This document shows, in pieces, positions 11,401 to 19,895 of a DNA stretch of 35,766 nucleotides (position 1 is its first letter; the number at the start of each line of letters is the position of its first letter). Below the pieces are notes generated by a model. The model made no database searches. It saw only the letters and a list, made by a program, of their open reading frames with translations, and was not told where the DNA came from. Source of the stretch: Gyrodactylus bullatarudis (Eukaryota; Platyhelminthes; Monogenea; Gyrodactylidea; Gyrodactylidae); contig SSNU01000344.1 in NCBI GenBank assembly GCA_012064415.1, positions 1-35,766 on the forward strand, read 5' to 3'. The position numbers were made by a program, and so were the translations under genes.

Positions 11401-12402
11401 TATTTCCAGAAATGGTAACATCCTCTTGTCAAAAAAACAAGATCAATCTATTGTTTCTAAAAGTATACCAATTCAATCGCCGAATGTAAATGCATGTGAT
11501 CTAACTCAGGAAATGCCTATGAACTTAATCAATCAACCCTTTGATCAATCTGGTTTAAGGGCGAATTATGAACAAATTATTAAAAATGACCATTTTAGTT
11601 TTGGTACTTCAAAGATCCATTCTGATGATTCACAAGTGATTGAGAGTAAGTATATAATGAATCATTAAATGTATTTTTATAAAGTTTTACCATTTTTCGC
11701 ATTTGAAAGAAAATAAATAATAGTATATCTACTAAAAAGTATGTAGATAAAATATATAATAATCCTTAAAAGGTAGGGTGTCTCCTTTTGATAGATTTTC
11801 TGGAAATAGCCTTCGTCTTGCATTTCATGCTGACGCTTAAAATGCAATTTTTCTCGTAAACAACGGATGATTAAGATCAATTCATGCCTAAGCTGTGAGA
11901 AGTCTTACAACATTCTGTTTTTCCAACGAAAATTTTCTTTTGTTTTCGTAACATTCAAATAAAATATAATATATTATTTCTAGATTCTTACAATTTTGCA
12001 GAAGTAAAATTTGTCAAATGTGAGCTATGTCGGCAGGATATAAAATTCAAATTTTATCAAGCACATTTACTAACGCACAAAGTGGCGGGAAGTGATAATT
12101 TTCTTGGAGACTCTCCTAATTGTGATGAGGAAGATCCATCAAATTCAACATTGGATTCCCTCAATACTAATACAAGTTCAAGACCTCATGTATGCCAAGT
12201 TTGCAATAAAGGCTTCCGTGTGGAAGGCCATTTAATAAAACATTATCGCTCAAAAGCTCATCTAACAAGTGCAATACAAAAGGCTGGTTTTCCTACGGAT
12301 ACAATGGATAAAATTCCCAAGCATAAAATTAACATTGGCGATTTAATCGACAAAAAAAATGGAGCCTTAAATTCAAGTGCTATAAGTCGATTAAATTCTT
12401 GA
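5437..12402 (+). CDS. Schnurri/HIVEP-like C2H2 zinc-finger transcription factor, ten exons
   Basis: Likely nuclear DNA-binding regulator. Proposed exons: 5437-5774, 5861-5904, 6245-6387, 6444-6548, 6762-6839, ~7818-7946, 7997-8660, 8731-8842, 11410-11645, 11984-12402. Phases match at each junction and the joined frame is 755 codons. Exon 1 has an AT-hook-like GRPRKYP (residues ~25-31) and a finger pair, C39/C42/H55/H59 and C67/C70/H83/H89. The KPS.LQKH, ERPY, FKT..NL.KHLKSKAH wording is typical of the paired fingers of Schnurri/HIVEP proteins. Exon 8 has a CC...H...C finger ending KHKKSRPHC. Exon 10 has two more (CELC...HLLTH; CQVCNKGFRVEGHLIKHYRSKAH). The middle is Ser/Asn-rich and disordered-looking. 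The start ATG has an in-frame stop just upstream. Weak points: the third intron end (AGAG acceptor), a GC donor after 6548, and the start of exon 6. Another C2H2 family remains possible. Confidence 0.72.
5775..5860 (+). other. Intron 1 of the zinc-finger gene (86 bp)
   Basis: Donor GTGAGT follows TATTC. The acceptor TTTTCTTCAG precedes a 44-nt exon. Joining them keeps frame through a split Ser codon. Confidence 0.7.
6549..6761 (+). other. Probable GC-AG intron of the zinc-finger gene
   Basis: The reading frame of the fourth exon ends ...GATTTATTGAAA followed by GCAAGT, the standard form of the minor GC donor. No GT donor nearby keeps the frame open before the stop at 6558. The acceptor TTTACAG at 6755-6761 restores frame with KYERGISPEDQGENF. 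Phase is 0 on both sides. Confidence 0.5.
7947..7996 (+). other. 50-bp intron of the zinc-finger gene
   Basis: GTGAGT donor after GCCGAA and AATTTTCAG acceptor, both phase 0. It contains stops in frame. It joins SSSLAE to NKSENSFKPF. Confidence 0.7.
9273..9398 (+). repeat. Left terminal inverted repeat of the Ginger-type transposon
   Basis: 126 bp, matched by 11,187-11,312 in reverse complement with differences only at about position 7 and near the inner end. The arm is itself partly symmetric: it begins with GTGAGTTTGGG and carries CCCAAACTCAC near its inner end, so each arm could fold alone. Confidence 0.9.
9449..10969 (-). CDS. KRBA2-like DDE integrase (transposase) of the Ginger-type transposon
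   Basis: 506 residues, uninterrupted. It is expected to cut and join transposon ends in the nucleus. The N-terminal ~75 residues are charged and helical-looking. An H2C2 zinc-binding region follows at about 93-137 (EAHLKTGHGG ... LCITCQKSKG). The integrase core comes next: first Asp in AQVDLIDFQ, second in LQSDNGREF, Glu in SQGSVERANRD. The last two are separated by 36 residues, one more than the usual 35. After an acidic linker there is a small beta-rich stretch (FKVGDNCSIQIPDVDRG). The C-terminal cysteine cluster (FKCNCIRNC, CKCKK, CNSRCHHSLPC) resembles the tail of KRBA2-type proteins. The ATG at 10,967-10,969 is chosen because it opens the frame. No intron is needed. Confidence 0.9.
   Translation of the reverse strand: MDVKEWRLKFEKYLEEIKSTKLSSLLSKLEIDTMIDRILLLKSNSCSKVPQDFKLLKKYDYLEEEGKRFLIEPRSLDSNKVIRYAAQEDVFDILYEAHLKTGHGGRDRMVYDIRVKWKNITYSQIQKFLNLCITCQKSKGSRNKKLVVKPIISENFNSRAQVDLIDFQSNPDGDYKFILVYQDHLTKFVNIYPLRNKKAESVAEVLKRIFSTFGSPDILQSDNGREFVNKVIDSLKVFWPNMKIVHGSPRHSQSQGSVERANRDIQNMLAAWMADNNTNNWSDGILDVQMAKNNSLHAGIKMSPYEAVFGRRMKTDQTALESPIQEENLGDADDFEEINLDDYFDEFEVKINSARKTCLENLKLQERKMLANSEKKIHTFKVGDNCSIQIPDVDRGRGDFKSIIGVITESNEQNGLYKVGTIYGTLNKLVAANQLDVVSEKFYDISSVKENECSLREINAKFSLGNGQGIFKCNCIRNCKTLTCKCKKNQVLCNSRCHHSLPCGNK
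11187..11312 (-). repeat. Right terminal inverted repeat of the Ginger-type transposon
   Basis: Reverse-complement partner of 9,273-9,398. It is followed directly by TATATA, the same six bases that precede the left arm. Confidence 0.9.
11797..11880 (+). repeat. Partial copy of the 'TCTTCG' dispersed repeat inside a zinc-finger-gene intron
   Basis: Matches the first ~85 bp of the larger copies at 14,083 and 15,751: TTCTGGAAATAGCCTTCGTC, then an ATGCTGACGCTTAAAA block and a GATCAATT block. It lies in the 338-bp intron 11,646-11,983. Confidence 0.6.
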
Positions 12403-12438
12403 AAACTTTATTAAGGGTATTTTTAAAAGTTTGTACAT

Positions 12439-12444
12439 AATAAA
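12439..12444 (+). promoter_or_regulatory. Polyadenylation signal of the zinc-finger gene
   Basis: AATAAA, 37 bases after the TGA stop at 12,400-12,402, in a suitable position for 3'-end formation. Confidence 0.6.
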
Positions 12445-12449
12445 ATCAA

Positions 12450-13400
12450 TTTTTTACTAAATTTCTGCTTCGTGAAAAGCTGACTCTACATGTAATCTCT
12501 GAATGGATATCTACCGCGAAAGGAAATCAGTTGTTCATCAAATTATTTGCTCTGAGGGTGTGTTTTAAACCTCGATGTAAATTTTAGATCTTTGATGAGA
12601 AAATAGTTATGGAGATTACTTTAAAATCGTTTCCCCGCTTTGCTGAAATATTGTTCGCAGCGTTGAATTTTCGTGATACTTTAACAAAAATTTCTAATTA
12701 ATTTTTAAAATTTGTTTGAATAAATTAGTGTTAATAAGATTCATCAGCAGCAAAAATACCATCGAGTTAGCTAGAATGCAATTTTAATGTTACGGTCAAC
12801 CAGAAAAGGGTCTTCACGTACAGTGGAATGAGAAATCGTCAAGAGATTTTCATGCATAACGGAATTTTTTGATCTATACTTCGCTCTATAATGTAAATTT
12901 AGGCGCCTACACACATACCCATGGAAAGTTTTACAATGAGACGTACAAATTTTTATGATGATTACTAGAGTCTCAAAAAGTATTAAAATGCTTATTTTAA
13001 CAAGCAATTCCCTCTGTTATGAAAACCATTTAAAATTTCAAAATTAATTGATTTTATTCGATTTACTTGTAAGTAGTTCTTGTAAGATATTTGTTGTAAA
13101 TTCGCGATAAAGTATTGATTTATAATAACGCAAAAATTGTTGTTTGTAATATTATTATTCAACTTTGAAAGAAGCTTTAATTTGTTTATATAAAATATAA
13201 TGATTGACAGTTTTTTGGAGTTCAAATTAAGTCTTGTCAATCTCACTATCATTAGTCAATCTAAGTAGATGTACATATAGATGTATTATAATTATACAGG
13301 ATACAAAACTAGGACCTGAAAAAAGATCCTTGTTTGACTGAAATTATCGAGAAAAATACATGAGATTTGGAGAGATTGGAAGAGTCTTACTTAAATAAAA
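12450..13400. other. Gene-free stretch between the zinc-finger gene and the next exon-like segment
   Basis: AT-rich. The short open frames here have low-complexity Ile/Asn/Lys composition and no splice context. No transposon ends or RNA genes recognised. Confidence 0.45.
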
Positions 13401-13464
13401 TAAGATTTTATTAGAAAAAAAAGTAATTCATGTTAAATTATCCTTTTTATAATAAAGATACTTT

Positions 13465-13550
13465 TCACTTTTCATCATCAGGTATGTTACAGTTCCAAGA
13501 TAGCTGGTTCTCTTTCATCATCAAGGCACTTTTTACTTTGCGTGTTGTTT
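13465..13550 (-). CDS. Candidate terminal exon of a minus-strand gene, possibly Slingshot's last exon
   Basis: On the minus strand the acceptor TTAATTTCAG precedes an 86-nt stretch encoding TTRKVKSALMMKENQLSW, then NCNIPDDEK and a stop (TGA, 13,467-13,465). An AATAAA lies about 55 bases beyond the stop. It needs a preceding exon that ends after one base of a codon, and the last recognised Slingshot exon (ending 21,293) does exactly that. It would then start with Glu. The implied 7.7-kb intron is full of transposons, and intermediate exons may exist. The peptide itself shows no family motif, so the link rests on phase, strand and polyA signal only. Confidence 0.3.
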
Positions 13551-13692
13551 CTGAAATTAAAAATTTTTCATTGAAAGCGTTTTAAAAAATTCAACTTTTG
13601 GAAAAAATCAACCTTCATCTACCAAAGATTTATACTTGGATTATTTCTGATGCTGATAGTTTTTTTCGTAATAGTCAAAGTGGGATTTATTA

Positions 13693-13720
13693 TTAGGTTG
13701 TGTGAAAAGTTCTCGAAAAA
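13693..13720 (+). repeat. Possible solitary mariner-type terminus
   Basis: After TATTA comes TTAGGTTGTGTGAAAAGTTC, which resembles the start of mariner inverted repeats (TTAGGTTG...AAGT). No partner repeat or transposase is found near it, so it may be chance or a relic. Confidence 0.25.
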
Positions 13721-14082
13721 ATTTTCAACTTTTGATTTTGAATCTGTTCTTGAAGCAATAAATATAAACTATACACGAAAAGATTCAGCAAAATCTGTAG
13801 AATTTGTTTATATCAGTTAATCTTTTTAGTTTTCAAATAAACGTGATAGAAACATGAATTTTACTGACACACAAATTCGGTATTAGTAATTACTAATTAC
13901 TTATAAGCTGTAACATTCAGCGACATGGGCTAATCCATTACCAGATAAGATAAACCTTAGCACCTAGAAAGAAACAATTCTAGATAAACGTTAATCAGAA
14001 TTTATTGTATAGAAATAAAGTACAACGTTTTTGGTCACCCAGATTCACTTCTCAAGACACATTAATTTACCAAACTCTTAGT

Positions 14083-14550
14083 AAGTTGTTCTGAAAATAG
14101 TCTTCGCCTTAGATTTGATGCTGGCGTTAAAAACACGATTTTTTCATTGCGAACCAACTAAATGGTATTTTGGAAAGAGGCATACATAAAGATCAATTTG
14201 GGAAGAAAAAAGAATTTTTTCCGATCAAGATCAGATCTCAGATCCTGAATCAAAAACAGAGTTGAAAAAATATTTTAAAATAAATTCATCACAAAAAGTT
14301 TATTGGAGAAGTAAGAGATTTCTAACCTAAAAAATCTGAATTTTTGAGGAAATTTGATCGACCCAAAAAATCGGATCAGATCAAGAAGAAAAAAAAATGT
14401 TTTTTTAAACCTGACATTTTGATCGAAGATCATTCTGGGTTCTTCCCACGAAAAAACCAGAAAAGCAGAATTCTTTCTTTAATCAGGTTTACTTTCAAGT
14501 ATTTTGATTTTATTTCAAATATAAAATATTTCTTTTCATTAGTTTTTATT
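14083..14550 (+). repeat. Dispersed repeat family, copy 1 (~470 bp)
   Basis: This segment and 15,751-16,260 are diverged direct copies. Shared landmarks in order are the terminal AAGT[C/T]GTTCTGRAAATAGTC, TTGCGAACCAA, AGATCAATT, a GATCAAGATCRGAYCTCAGA block, GGATCAAAAACAG-like and GATCGACCC/GATCGAGTCG near RATCYGATCRGATCA. No protein is encoded. It is best described as a nonautonomous element. Confidence 0.65.
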
Positions 14551-14708
14551 TTCATTTGATTCCAAAAATCTCCCTAAAAATCGAGTTTTAACGGTATTTC
14601 TGTCATTTAAAATATAAATAATAAAAAGGCATACTCATGATTAAATATACAAATTAATGAAGATTGATTTTTAAATAAGTGAATCAAGTTTTCAATAGAA
14701 TTCAGATC

Positions 14709-14739
14709 AGGGGTTAAGCTGGTTAGTAGCCTAACCCCT
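14709..14739. repeat. 8-bp perfect hairpin
   Basis: AGGGGTTA (14,709-14,716) and TAACCCCT (14,732-14,739) form a perfect stem around a 15-nt loop, which is GC-rich for this region. It is not associated with a gene. Confidence 0.5.
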
Positions 14740-14750
14740 TTGAAAAATTC

Positions 14751-15750
14751 GATTTGTTCGGAATTGATTTTTCTAGATCAGAATTTCATGAGGATCACGA
14801 ATATGCTAATCTTTTTTTGCGGAGATGCCCAGGAGCATAAGGTCCCAAACGGCCGCACCCCTCTCAAAAATCAAAATTTTCAAAAATATTACATTTTTGA
14901 ATAGAGAATTTAATTTTACTTACCTACTTAGAATTTTTGATGCTAACAAAATGTATGGGTTAAAGAGAAATTCTTTATTAATCTATACAAACCCAATCTA
15001 TGTGTTCAAAAAAACTATTCTTATAACCTTCAACTCCCCTGGCCTATGTGAGCTTTTTCACTTTTTTCTCCACTGTTGTTATTTATTGGAGAGTTTTGTT
15101 GTTTTTCAGCTTATATATTATTCTAATTTTATTCATCTTTTACTATTTCTTTCATTATTTGTAAAATATTATCTTGAATGAATCTTTTAACTTTTATCAT
15201 TTTTAAAGCAATACCACTGATGATGCTTTAAGAAATGCGCATATGGTTTTAAATATATCTTTTTCTTATATATTCCCAAATTACCTACTTAAAAGTAATT
15301 AGATCATTATTGAAATAAATAATGATTTAACTTTATTTATGTTTATTCTTTAGAAAGTTTGAATTAAAATTAATTATAAGAAATATTGATTTTAATTATT
15401 AGAAAAATAAACTAAACAATTTCATTGAAATTTGTTTTAACTAATCATTTGTGCTTAATCACAAGATATCATATTATATTCAAATTCGTATGATAATGCT
15501 GAAGAAATCTAAGCCTCAATTCCTTAGTATAAAATCAAATTGCTTCGGATACTCCTATTAATTCACCCAAGCTATCAGCAAATGAAGACTTTTCTTTCTA
15601 TTAGGATTTCGGAGAAAGGAATAAAAAATTTGTAATAATGTCAAGAATCTATTATGAAGAGTTATTTCCCGCTGCTATTTGTATAGATTATATCAACAAG
15701 GGGTGTCAGGTTTTTCGATGGCTGCTATCAACTTTTTGAGAAATCAGAAT
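14751..15750. other. Stretch with no recognised gene between two copies of the dispersed repeat
   Basis: An open frame of 118 codons at 14,825-15,181 has Phe/Leu/Ile-rich, low-complexity composition, with no start context, domain or splice support. I treat it as chance. Nothing else stands out. Confidence 0.4.
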
Positions 15751-16260
15751 AAAGTCGTTCTGGAAATAGTCTTCGCCTCAGATTCGGCACTGACGCTAAA
15801 ATTACGATTATTTTATTGAAATTTTTATTGCGAACCAATCAAAATTACCTCGATAAACTGCGTAAGACAGAGATCAATTAAGAAAGAAAAAAAATTTTTT
15901 TTTGATCAAGATCGGACCTCAGAATATGGATCAAAAACAGGGTTTGAAAATTTTTTTTTCGATTTCCAAATAAAGTTTATTTGAAATGTTGGAGTTTTGA
16001 AAATAAATAAATCTGAATTTTCTCAAAAAATAGATCTTGGTTCGTGTGATCGAGTCGAAAAATCCGATCGGATCATGGAAAAAAAAATGTTTCACAAATC
16101 TTGATCTGCTCATCGAGCATTGATCGGGAATCTCGAGTGGATGTGACTAGAAAATTTTTTATCTTTTCTTAAATCATCTTTAATTTTAAGTATTTCAGTA
16201 TTTTTTAAATAATTTCCTATATAAAAATTCACATTATTTAAATCTTTTTTCTCAAATAAT
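15751..16260 (+). repeat. Dispersed repeat family, copy 2 (~510 bp)
   Basis: Begins AAAGTCGTTCTGGAAATAGT and follows the same order of landmarks as the copy at 14,083. Between-copy divergence is substantial, so the family is not recent. Confidence 0.65.
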
Positions 16261-16500
16261 ATCCAATAAATTTCTGAAAATTGAGATTAAAACAAGATTT
16301 TAATCATTAAAATGTATGACCTACTTACGAGTTAATTATGAAAATAATTTAAATCTACCCTAATTTTTAAAATCATATCTGATCTATGATTTATTGATAT
16401 CTTTCCTGCTCATAACTAAATTTCTCACGAATTTGATCACTTACTCTTAAAAAAGTAATTTTTTATTAATGAAATACAAAAGTAAATTATAAATAAATCT
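16261..16500. other. AT-rich spacer next to the Tc1/mariner remnant
   Basis: No recognisable inverted repeat of the Tc1/mariner element is found here, so its 3' terminus is either very short or lost. Confidence 0.35.
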
Positions 16501-16501
16501 G

Positions 16502-17243
16502 TTAATATTTAGTATGTTGTCCTCGAGCTGCTAGGCAGCTCCTGAGCCTGCTTGGCATTGAAAGGACAAGTGAGTTCACCTTCTCGACCGTAATAAATCG
16601 ATTCTTCAGTTCATTCACCTTTGTAGTTATATCATTTGAGCTATCTAATCCAGAAACCTTATACCATTGAGACTTCATGATAGCGAACAAGTTTTCTATC
16701 GGATTTAAATCAGGACTATTTGCTGGATAGCCTTGAAGAGTTGTCAACCTGATATTTCTGAAGAAGCGTACAGTCTAAAAATATATTAGAAAAAATTACG
16801 GAGGCTGCTGTGTGTGGGCTTGCATTATCCATTAATATTCGAAAAGTCCTGTTACGGAATCCTGGATAATGGCTTAGGTTTTCTGCAATAAGTAGCTGGA
16901 AACTGAATTGATTAACTCTATGAGGAACTGGAGTGAAAACAGGCATTCTACCATACATCATGGTGACTATGAACATTTGCTTTGTACAAAATTTTGTCTT
17001 TTGTACTGGTTTAGTGTGTTTTCTTTTGAAAACTTTGGAGACAAGCACTTTACCCCGACCAATAATTTTTTTGTTCTGGAAGGTCACCTCATCAGCGAAG
17101 ATTATTCGTTTCCAGAAAGAATCAGGATGGTTGACATAAAGGTTACAAAAGTCTTTACGGTTCTGAACATTCTTCTTAGTAAGGATCTGTCTTATGAGCC
17201 CATTTACCAAGTGAAAGCCAATCTTTCTCACATTGCTTAAAAG
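16502..17243 (-). pseudogene. Tc1/mariner transposase, C-terminal catalytic domain, with a possible 25-bp intron
   Basis: The catalytic half of a Tc1/mariner-type transposase. Motifs in order: IIFADEVTFQ (first Asp), RILMDNASPHTAAS (second Asp), GYPANSPDLNPIENLF (Glu). The frame changes between the last two. Removing 16,799-16,775 (minus strand; 25 bp, starts GTAATT, ends TTTTAG) restores one continuous frame, TAAS|TVRFFRNIRL. This gives 35 residues between the second Asp and the Glu; Tc1 proper has 34. The helix-turn-helix N-terminus is missing and Penelope-like sequence begins about 50-100 bp upstream, so the copy is 5'-truncated or interrupted. A possible acceptor (TCTTTTAAG, just before 17,235) suggests more exons existed. 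Confidence 0.78.
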
Positions 17244-17299
17244 ATTTACAATTAAATATAAAAGTTTAAACTTGATCTTTTGACTATATATAGAAGTTT

Positions 17300-17562
17300 T
17301 GATCGTAAACCTCTAGGATCTAGTTTACTCTCTAAGAAACATTTTAAATAATCAAGAAAAGATTAAAATTCTGAAAGAATTAAAATCTAATGAAAACATT
17401 TTTCTTACTAAGCCTGACAAAGGGAAAGGGATAGTGATAATGTATAAAGATGATTACTATAAAGCGGGATTAGATTTTCTTTCAGATGAAAGTAAATTTG
17501 AAAATACTGGGCAAGACAGGCGTTCTTATTATAAGGCAATGGAATCCATGGAAAGGTCCATN
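17300..17562 (+). mobile_element. Penelope-like retroelement: start of the reverse-transcriptase region
   Basis: After a frameshifted lead-in (RKPLGSSLLSKKHF), the frame reads LKELKSNENIFLTKPDKG, then KGIVIMYKDDYYKA and FLSDESKFENT. The pattern 'DKG..(I/V)VI....DY' before a '..L.D..KF' segment is the conserved block at the start of Penelope-like reverse transcriptases. The copy runs into a gap of unknown bases at 17,563. What follows the gap is not reverse transcriptase, so either most of the domain is deleted or the gap is mis-sized. Confidence 0.65.
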
Positions 17563-17755
17563 NNNNNNNNNNNNNNNNNNNNNNNNNNNNNNNNNNNNNN
17601 NNNNNNNNNNNNNNNNNNNNNNNNNNNNNNNNNNNNNNNNNNNNNNNNNNNNNNNNNNNNNNNNNNNNNNNNNNNNNNNNNNNNNNNNNNNNNNNNNNNN
17701 NNNNNNNNNNNNNNNNNNNNNNNNNNNNNNNNNNNNNNNNNNNNNNNNNNNNNNN
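17563..17755. other. Assembly gap (193 N)
   Basis: A run of N. It falls inside the Penelope-like element, a typical place for assemblers to fail on repeats, so the true length could differ from 193. Confidence 0.98.
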
Positions 17756-18070
17756 TACAATTTTATGAGTTCGAAAAAAGTTGATAAAACAGAAAAGTTG
17801 CTTTAAGAAATGAATGAACGAATTATCTTAAAGAACTTTATCAAAAATTTAATAAACTTCTGATGATCTTTCGATATTTCTCATTGAATATTACAGATAT
17901 GGTCCTTGTCCCTGAATCGATTTTTCCTGAGAATTTAGACGTCTCAGAAATTTATAATGAGGAATCAATATGTTAGAGGAATAGCTCAATTTTATATTTA
18001 AATGTTCTTGTGTCATTTTTTTGCTTTCATTTTATTTATAAACTTGTAGTTTTTCGGATTTTGCATATGC

Positions 18071-18093
18071 GAAGACTTTTTCCAGAACGACTT
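18071..18093 (-). repeat. Terminus of the dispersed 'TCTTCG' repeat, minus orientation
   Basis: The minus strand reads AAAGTCGTTCTGGAAAAAGT and continues CTTCGCATATGC, matching the first ~25 bp of the repeats at 14,083 and 15,751. Beyond that its body resembles the copy at 31,921-31,945 (CATATGC/TATATGCC then AAAAYCGA), so this is a second subfamily. Confidence 0.55.
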
Positions 18094-18136
18094 TATCACC
18101 TCAATATCACTAAAAGATTGTATTCGGTCAACTATT

Positions 18137-18334
18137 TTGTTTAATTATGTTGTCAATGCAGACCTAGATGCTATCCGTGAGCAAAATGTTTTAAAGTTCC
18201 AAGATGCTGATAATGAAGATGATAAGCCAACTTTCCTTGATTTAATAAGAGGAAGCGAGGAACCTATTGAACAAACAACTAATGAGAGTGATAAGTCAGA
18301 AAGATTCTTAAAATATAGATGTAAAAAGTTATAA
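18137..18334 (+). CDS. Acidic hypothetical segment in the Penelope-like locus
   Basis: A 65-codon open stretch, with NADLDAIREQNVLKFQDADN and then DDKPTFLDLIRGSEEPIEQT. It is hydrophilic and protein-like, unlike the low-complexity frames nearby. I do not recognise the family. It lies between the Penelope reverse-transcriptase start and the Penelope C-terminal extension, so it is probably a degraded part of the same element or of its insertion site. Confidence 0.3.
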   Translation: MFNYVVNADLDAIREQNVLKFQDADNEDDKPTFLDLIRGSEEPIEQTTNESDKSERFLKYRCKKL

Positions 18335-18383
18335 TTTTTAAATATGCTGTGATTCTCAGTAACTAAAACATTAATAAAGTCAG

Positions 18384-18431
18384 AATTTTTTAGGTTTAAT
18401 GAAGAAATATCTTTCAGTTTAATATCAAAAA
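18384..18431 (+). repeat. 48-bp direct repeat, copy A
   Basis: Identical to 19,035-19,082. It starts AATTTTTTAGGTTTAATGAA and ends AATATCAAAAA. Copy A abuts the Penelope C-terminal frame; copy B abuts the end of an inverted-repeat element. Confidence 0.85.
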
Positions 18432-18799
18432 CGGTTTACGAACAAGAAAAAGTTATCAAAGGTTGCAAAGTTATTAGCAGAGAGTCCTGTTGCTAGCTCA
18501 ACCCAAATTGCAGAGAATAATGTGGTCAATCCAATTAGCGAACAAAATGAGCAAGTAGTTGAATCTACGTCTCAATGCAATAATCTACAGTCCTATTCCC
18601 TAGTAACAAGTACAAATGAGAGAAAAAGTGAAAACTAAGAAATGTCAACGAAAGTTGATAATCTAATCATCTCTCAACCTGTAATTAGCAGAAATAGAAA
18701 TGGTAAGAAACCTGCACCTGCAATCACTAAGAAGGGCAGAAAACTTAAAAGTCTAAGTGGGCAACCAACGATGGATAGATACGTTAGGAGGAAACAATG
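18432..18799 (+). pseudogene. Penelope-like element C-terminal extension with a PIP-box-like end
   Basis: The frame reads RFTNKKKLSKVAKLLAESPV, ASSTQ, then a Ser/Asn/Gln-rich linker with one stop (TAA, 18,636-18,638). A basic tail follows: KKPAPAITKKGRKLKSLSGQ, then PTMDRYVRRKQ and a stop. The first part matches the segment just after the GIY-YIG endonuclease fragment at 35,541-35,600 (FTNKSKLERAAKLLEDVPIA). I therefore read it as the same C-terminal extension in another copy. QPTMDRYV resembles a PCNA-interacting box (Q..M..Y.), but the last position is Val, not aromatic. The GIY-YIG domain itself is not found here. Confidence 0.5.
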
Positions 18800-19034
18800 A
18801 TCCTGGAGACAAACAACCAATTGAATTGAAAACCCTCCTTCCCCTTGTGCTCTATTGTGCTCAAATCCGATTGAACCAATCAGAGGATTTTATTAAACAT
18901 TTTATCTGTTAAAATTGTATATATATCTAGCCGGTGTAAGAGTCTGATGAGATCCGGTGAAATATAAGCATTATAACTAAATATTAACTTGTCTTTTAAA
19001 TTCTTACAATGAATTCTTCATTGGAAACAGAGAA
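18800..19034. other. Spacer after the Penelope tail
   Basis: Contains CCGGTG twice around CTGATGAG (about 18,930-18,960), checked as a possible hammerhead ribozyme and not supported. Otherwise nothing recognised. Confidence 0.4.
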
Positions 19035-19082
19035 AATTTTTTAGGTTTAATGAAGAAATATCTTTCAGTTTAATATCAAAAA
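19035..19082 (+). repeat. 48-bp direct repeat, copy B
   Basis: Perfect copy of 18,384-18,431. It ends exactly where GGGGGTAATTACAAAAAC, a MULE-type terminus, begins. Confidence 0.85.
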
Positions 19083-19592
19083 GGGGGTAATTACAAAAAC
19101 AAAAGGTAGGGTGAGTAAAATGGTCAAAAACAATAGGTGTCAGATGAAATATAATAGGTGATATTCGAGGTATATCCAAAAACAATAGGAATAGGATCAC
19201 TATTAATATCTGGGGTAGAGAAGTATTCATATACGATGGGATATACCAATCAATATGGTCAAATATAATAAGTCAATCCAAGGTTTAATCTGTATTAATT
19301 TTTACCTATTTTTCCAAGCTCAATTAGTCAATTCAAAATGGCAATCTAACTGATCTTACGTGAATCCTTTTTTTCTTAACTAAATTCCATTAAGTTTTCA
19401 CTTGCAAAGAACCTCACATCTATCGATTTAGAAAGGATCGTAGAAATACAATATTGAAGATAGTGAACACTAAATCATCTTTAAACGAATCAACTCTCTC
19501 TAGTGAAAAAGTTAGTAGTTTTTGGATATACCTCGAATATCACCTATTATACTTCATCTGACACCTATTGTTTTTGACCATTTTACTCACTC
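19083..19592 (+). mobile_element. Inverted-repeat element (MITE-like, MULE family terminus)
   Basis: 19,113-19,186 and 19,518-19,592 are inverted copies of about 73 bp with about one mismatch; the arm begins GTGAGTAAAATGGTCAAAAA. The left outer end adds GGGGGTAATTACAAAAAC, similar to the ends of the MULE remnant at 19,896-20,856 and the foldback element at 29,460-31,056. The right outer end is missing and is replaced by another repeat terminus at 19,602. The ~330-bp core has no open frame of interest. Very similar arms suggest a fairly recent element. Confidence 0.72.
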
Positions 19593-19601
19593 AATTCAAA
19601 G

Positions 19602-19627
19602 GCAAAGACTATTTTCAGAACGACTTA
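19602..19627 (-). repeat. Terminus of the dispersed 'TCTTCG' repeat, minus orientation
   Basis: Minus strand AAGTCGTTCTGAAAATAGTC followed by TTTGCC. It starts ten bases after the right arm of the inverted-repeat element, as though one element had cut off the other. Confidence 0.5.
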
Positions 19628-19895
19628 ATTCACCAAGAGCTTATTTTCAAAAAAATTTTAACAGGTTTAGATTCTGAAGCAAAAGAGCGAATTTGATTTG
19701 GTTTAATTCAGAATATTTGATGATAAACCTGTGGTATTGAACTTAAAACAGGGATTGAGAATTAATAAGTAGAGTATAACTGCGTTCCCAAGAAACCCAA
19801 AAAAATTTTAATTTTGCTATTTATCACAGATTTTAAATATCTGGTGATGAATTTAAATTTAGGGAAATTTACACTTGCAGTATCATTATTTTTTA

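Noticed and set aside
12771..13252. Minus-strand open frames of 78 and 86 codons
   Set aside because: Asn/Ile/Lys-rich translation of AT-rich DNA; no splice sites or motifs.
14825..15181. 118-codon open frame
   Set aside because: Phe/Leu/Ile-rich translation of AT-rich DNA with no motif, splice site context or homology to neighbours.
16908..17240. Plus-strand open frames of 68-110 codons
   Set aside because: Antisense shadows of the Tc1/mariner transposase on the minus strand.
18925..18965. Possible hammerhead ribozyme around CTGATGAG ... GTGAAA
   Set aside because: The core words are present, but the bases between them do not form stem II, and no sequence before a cleavage triplet pairs with TATAAGC after GAAA.
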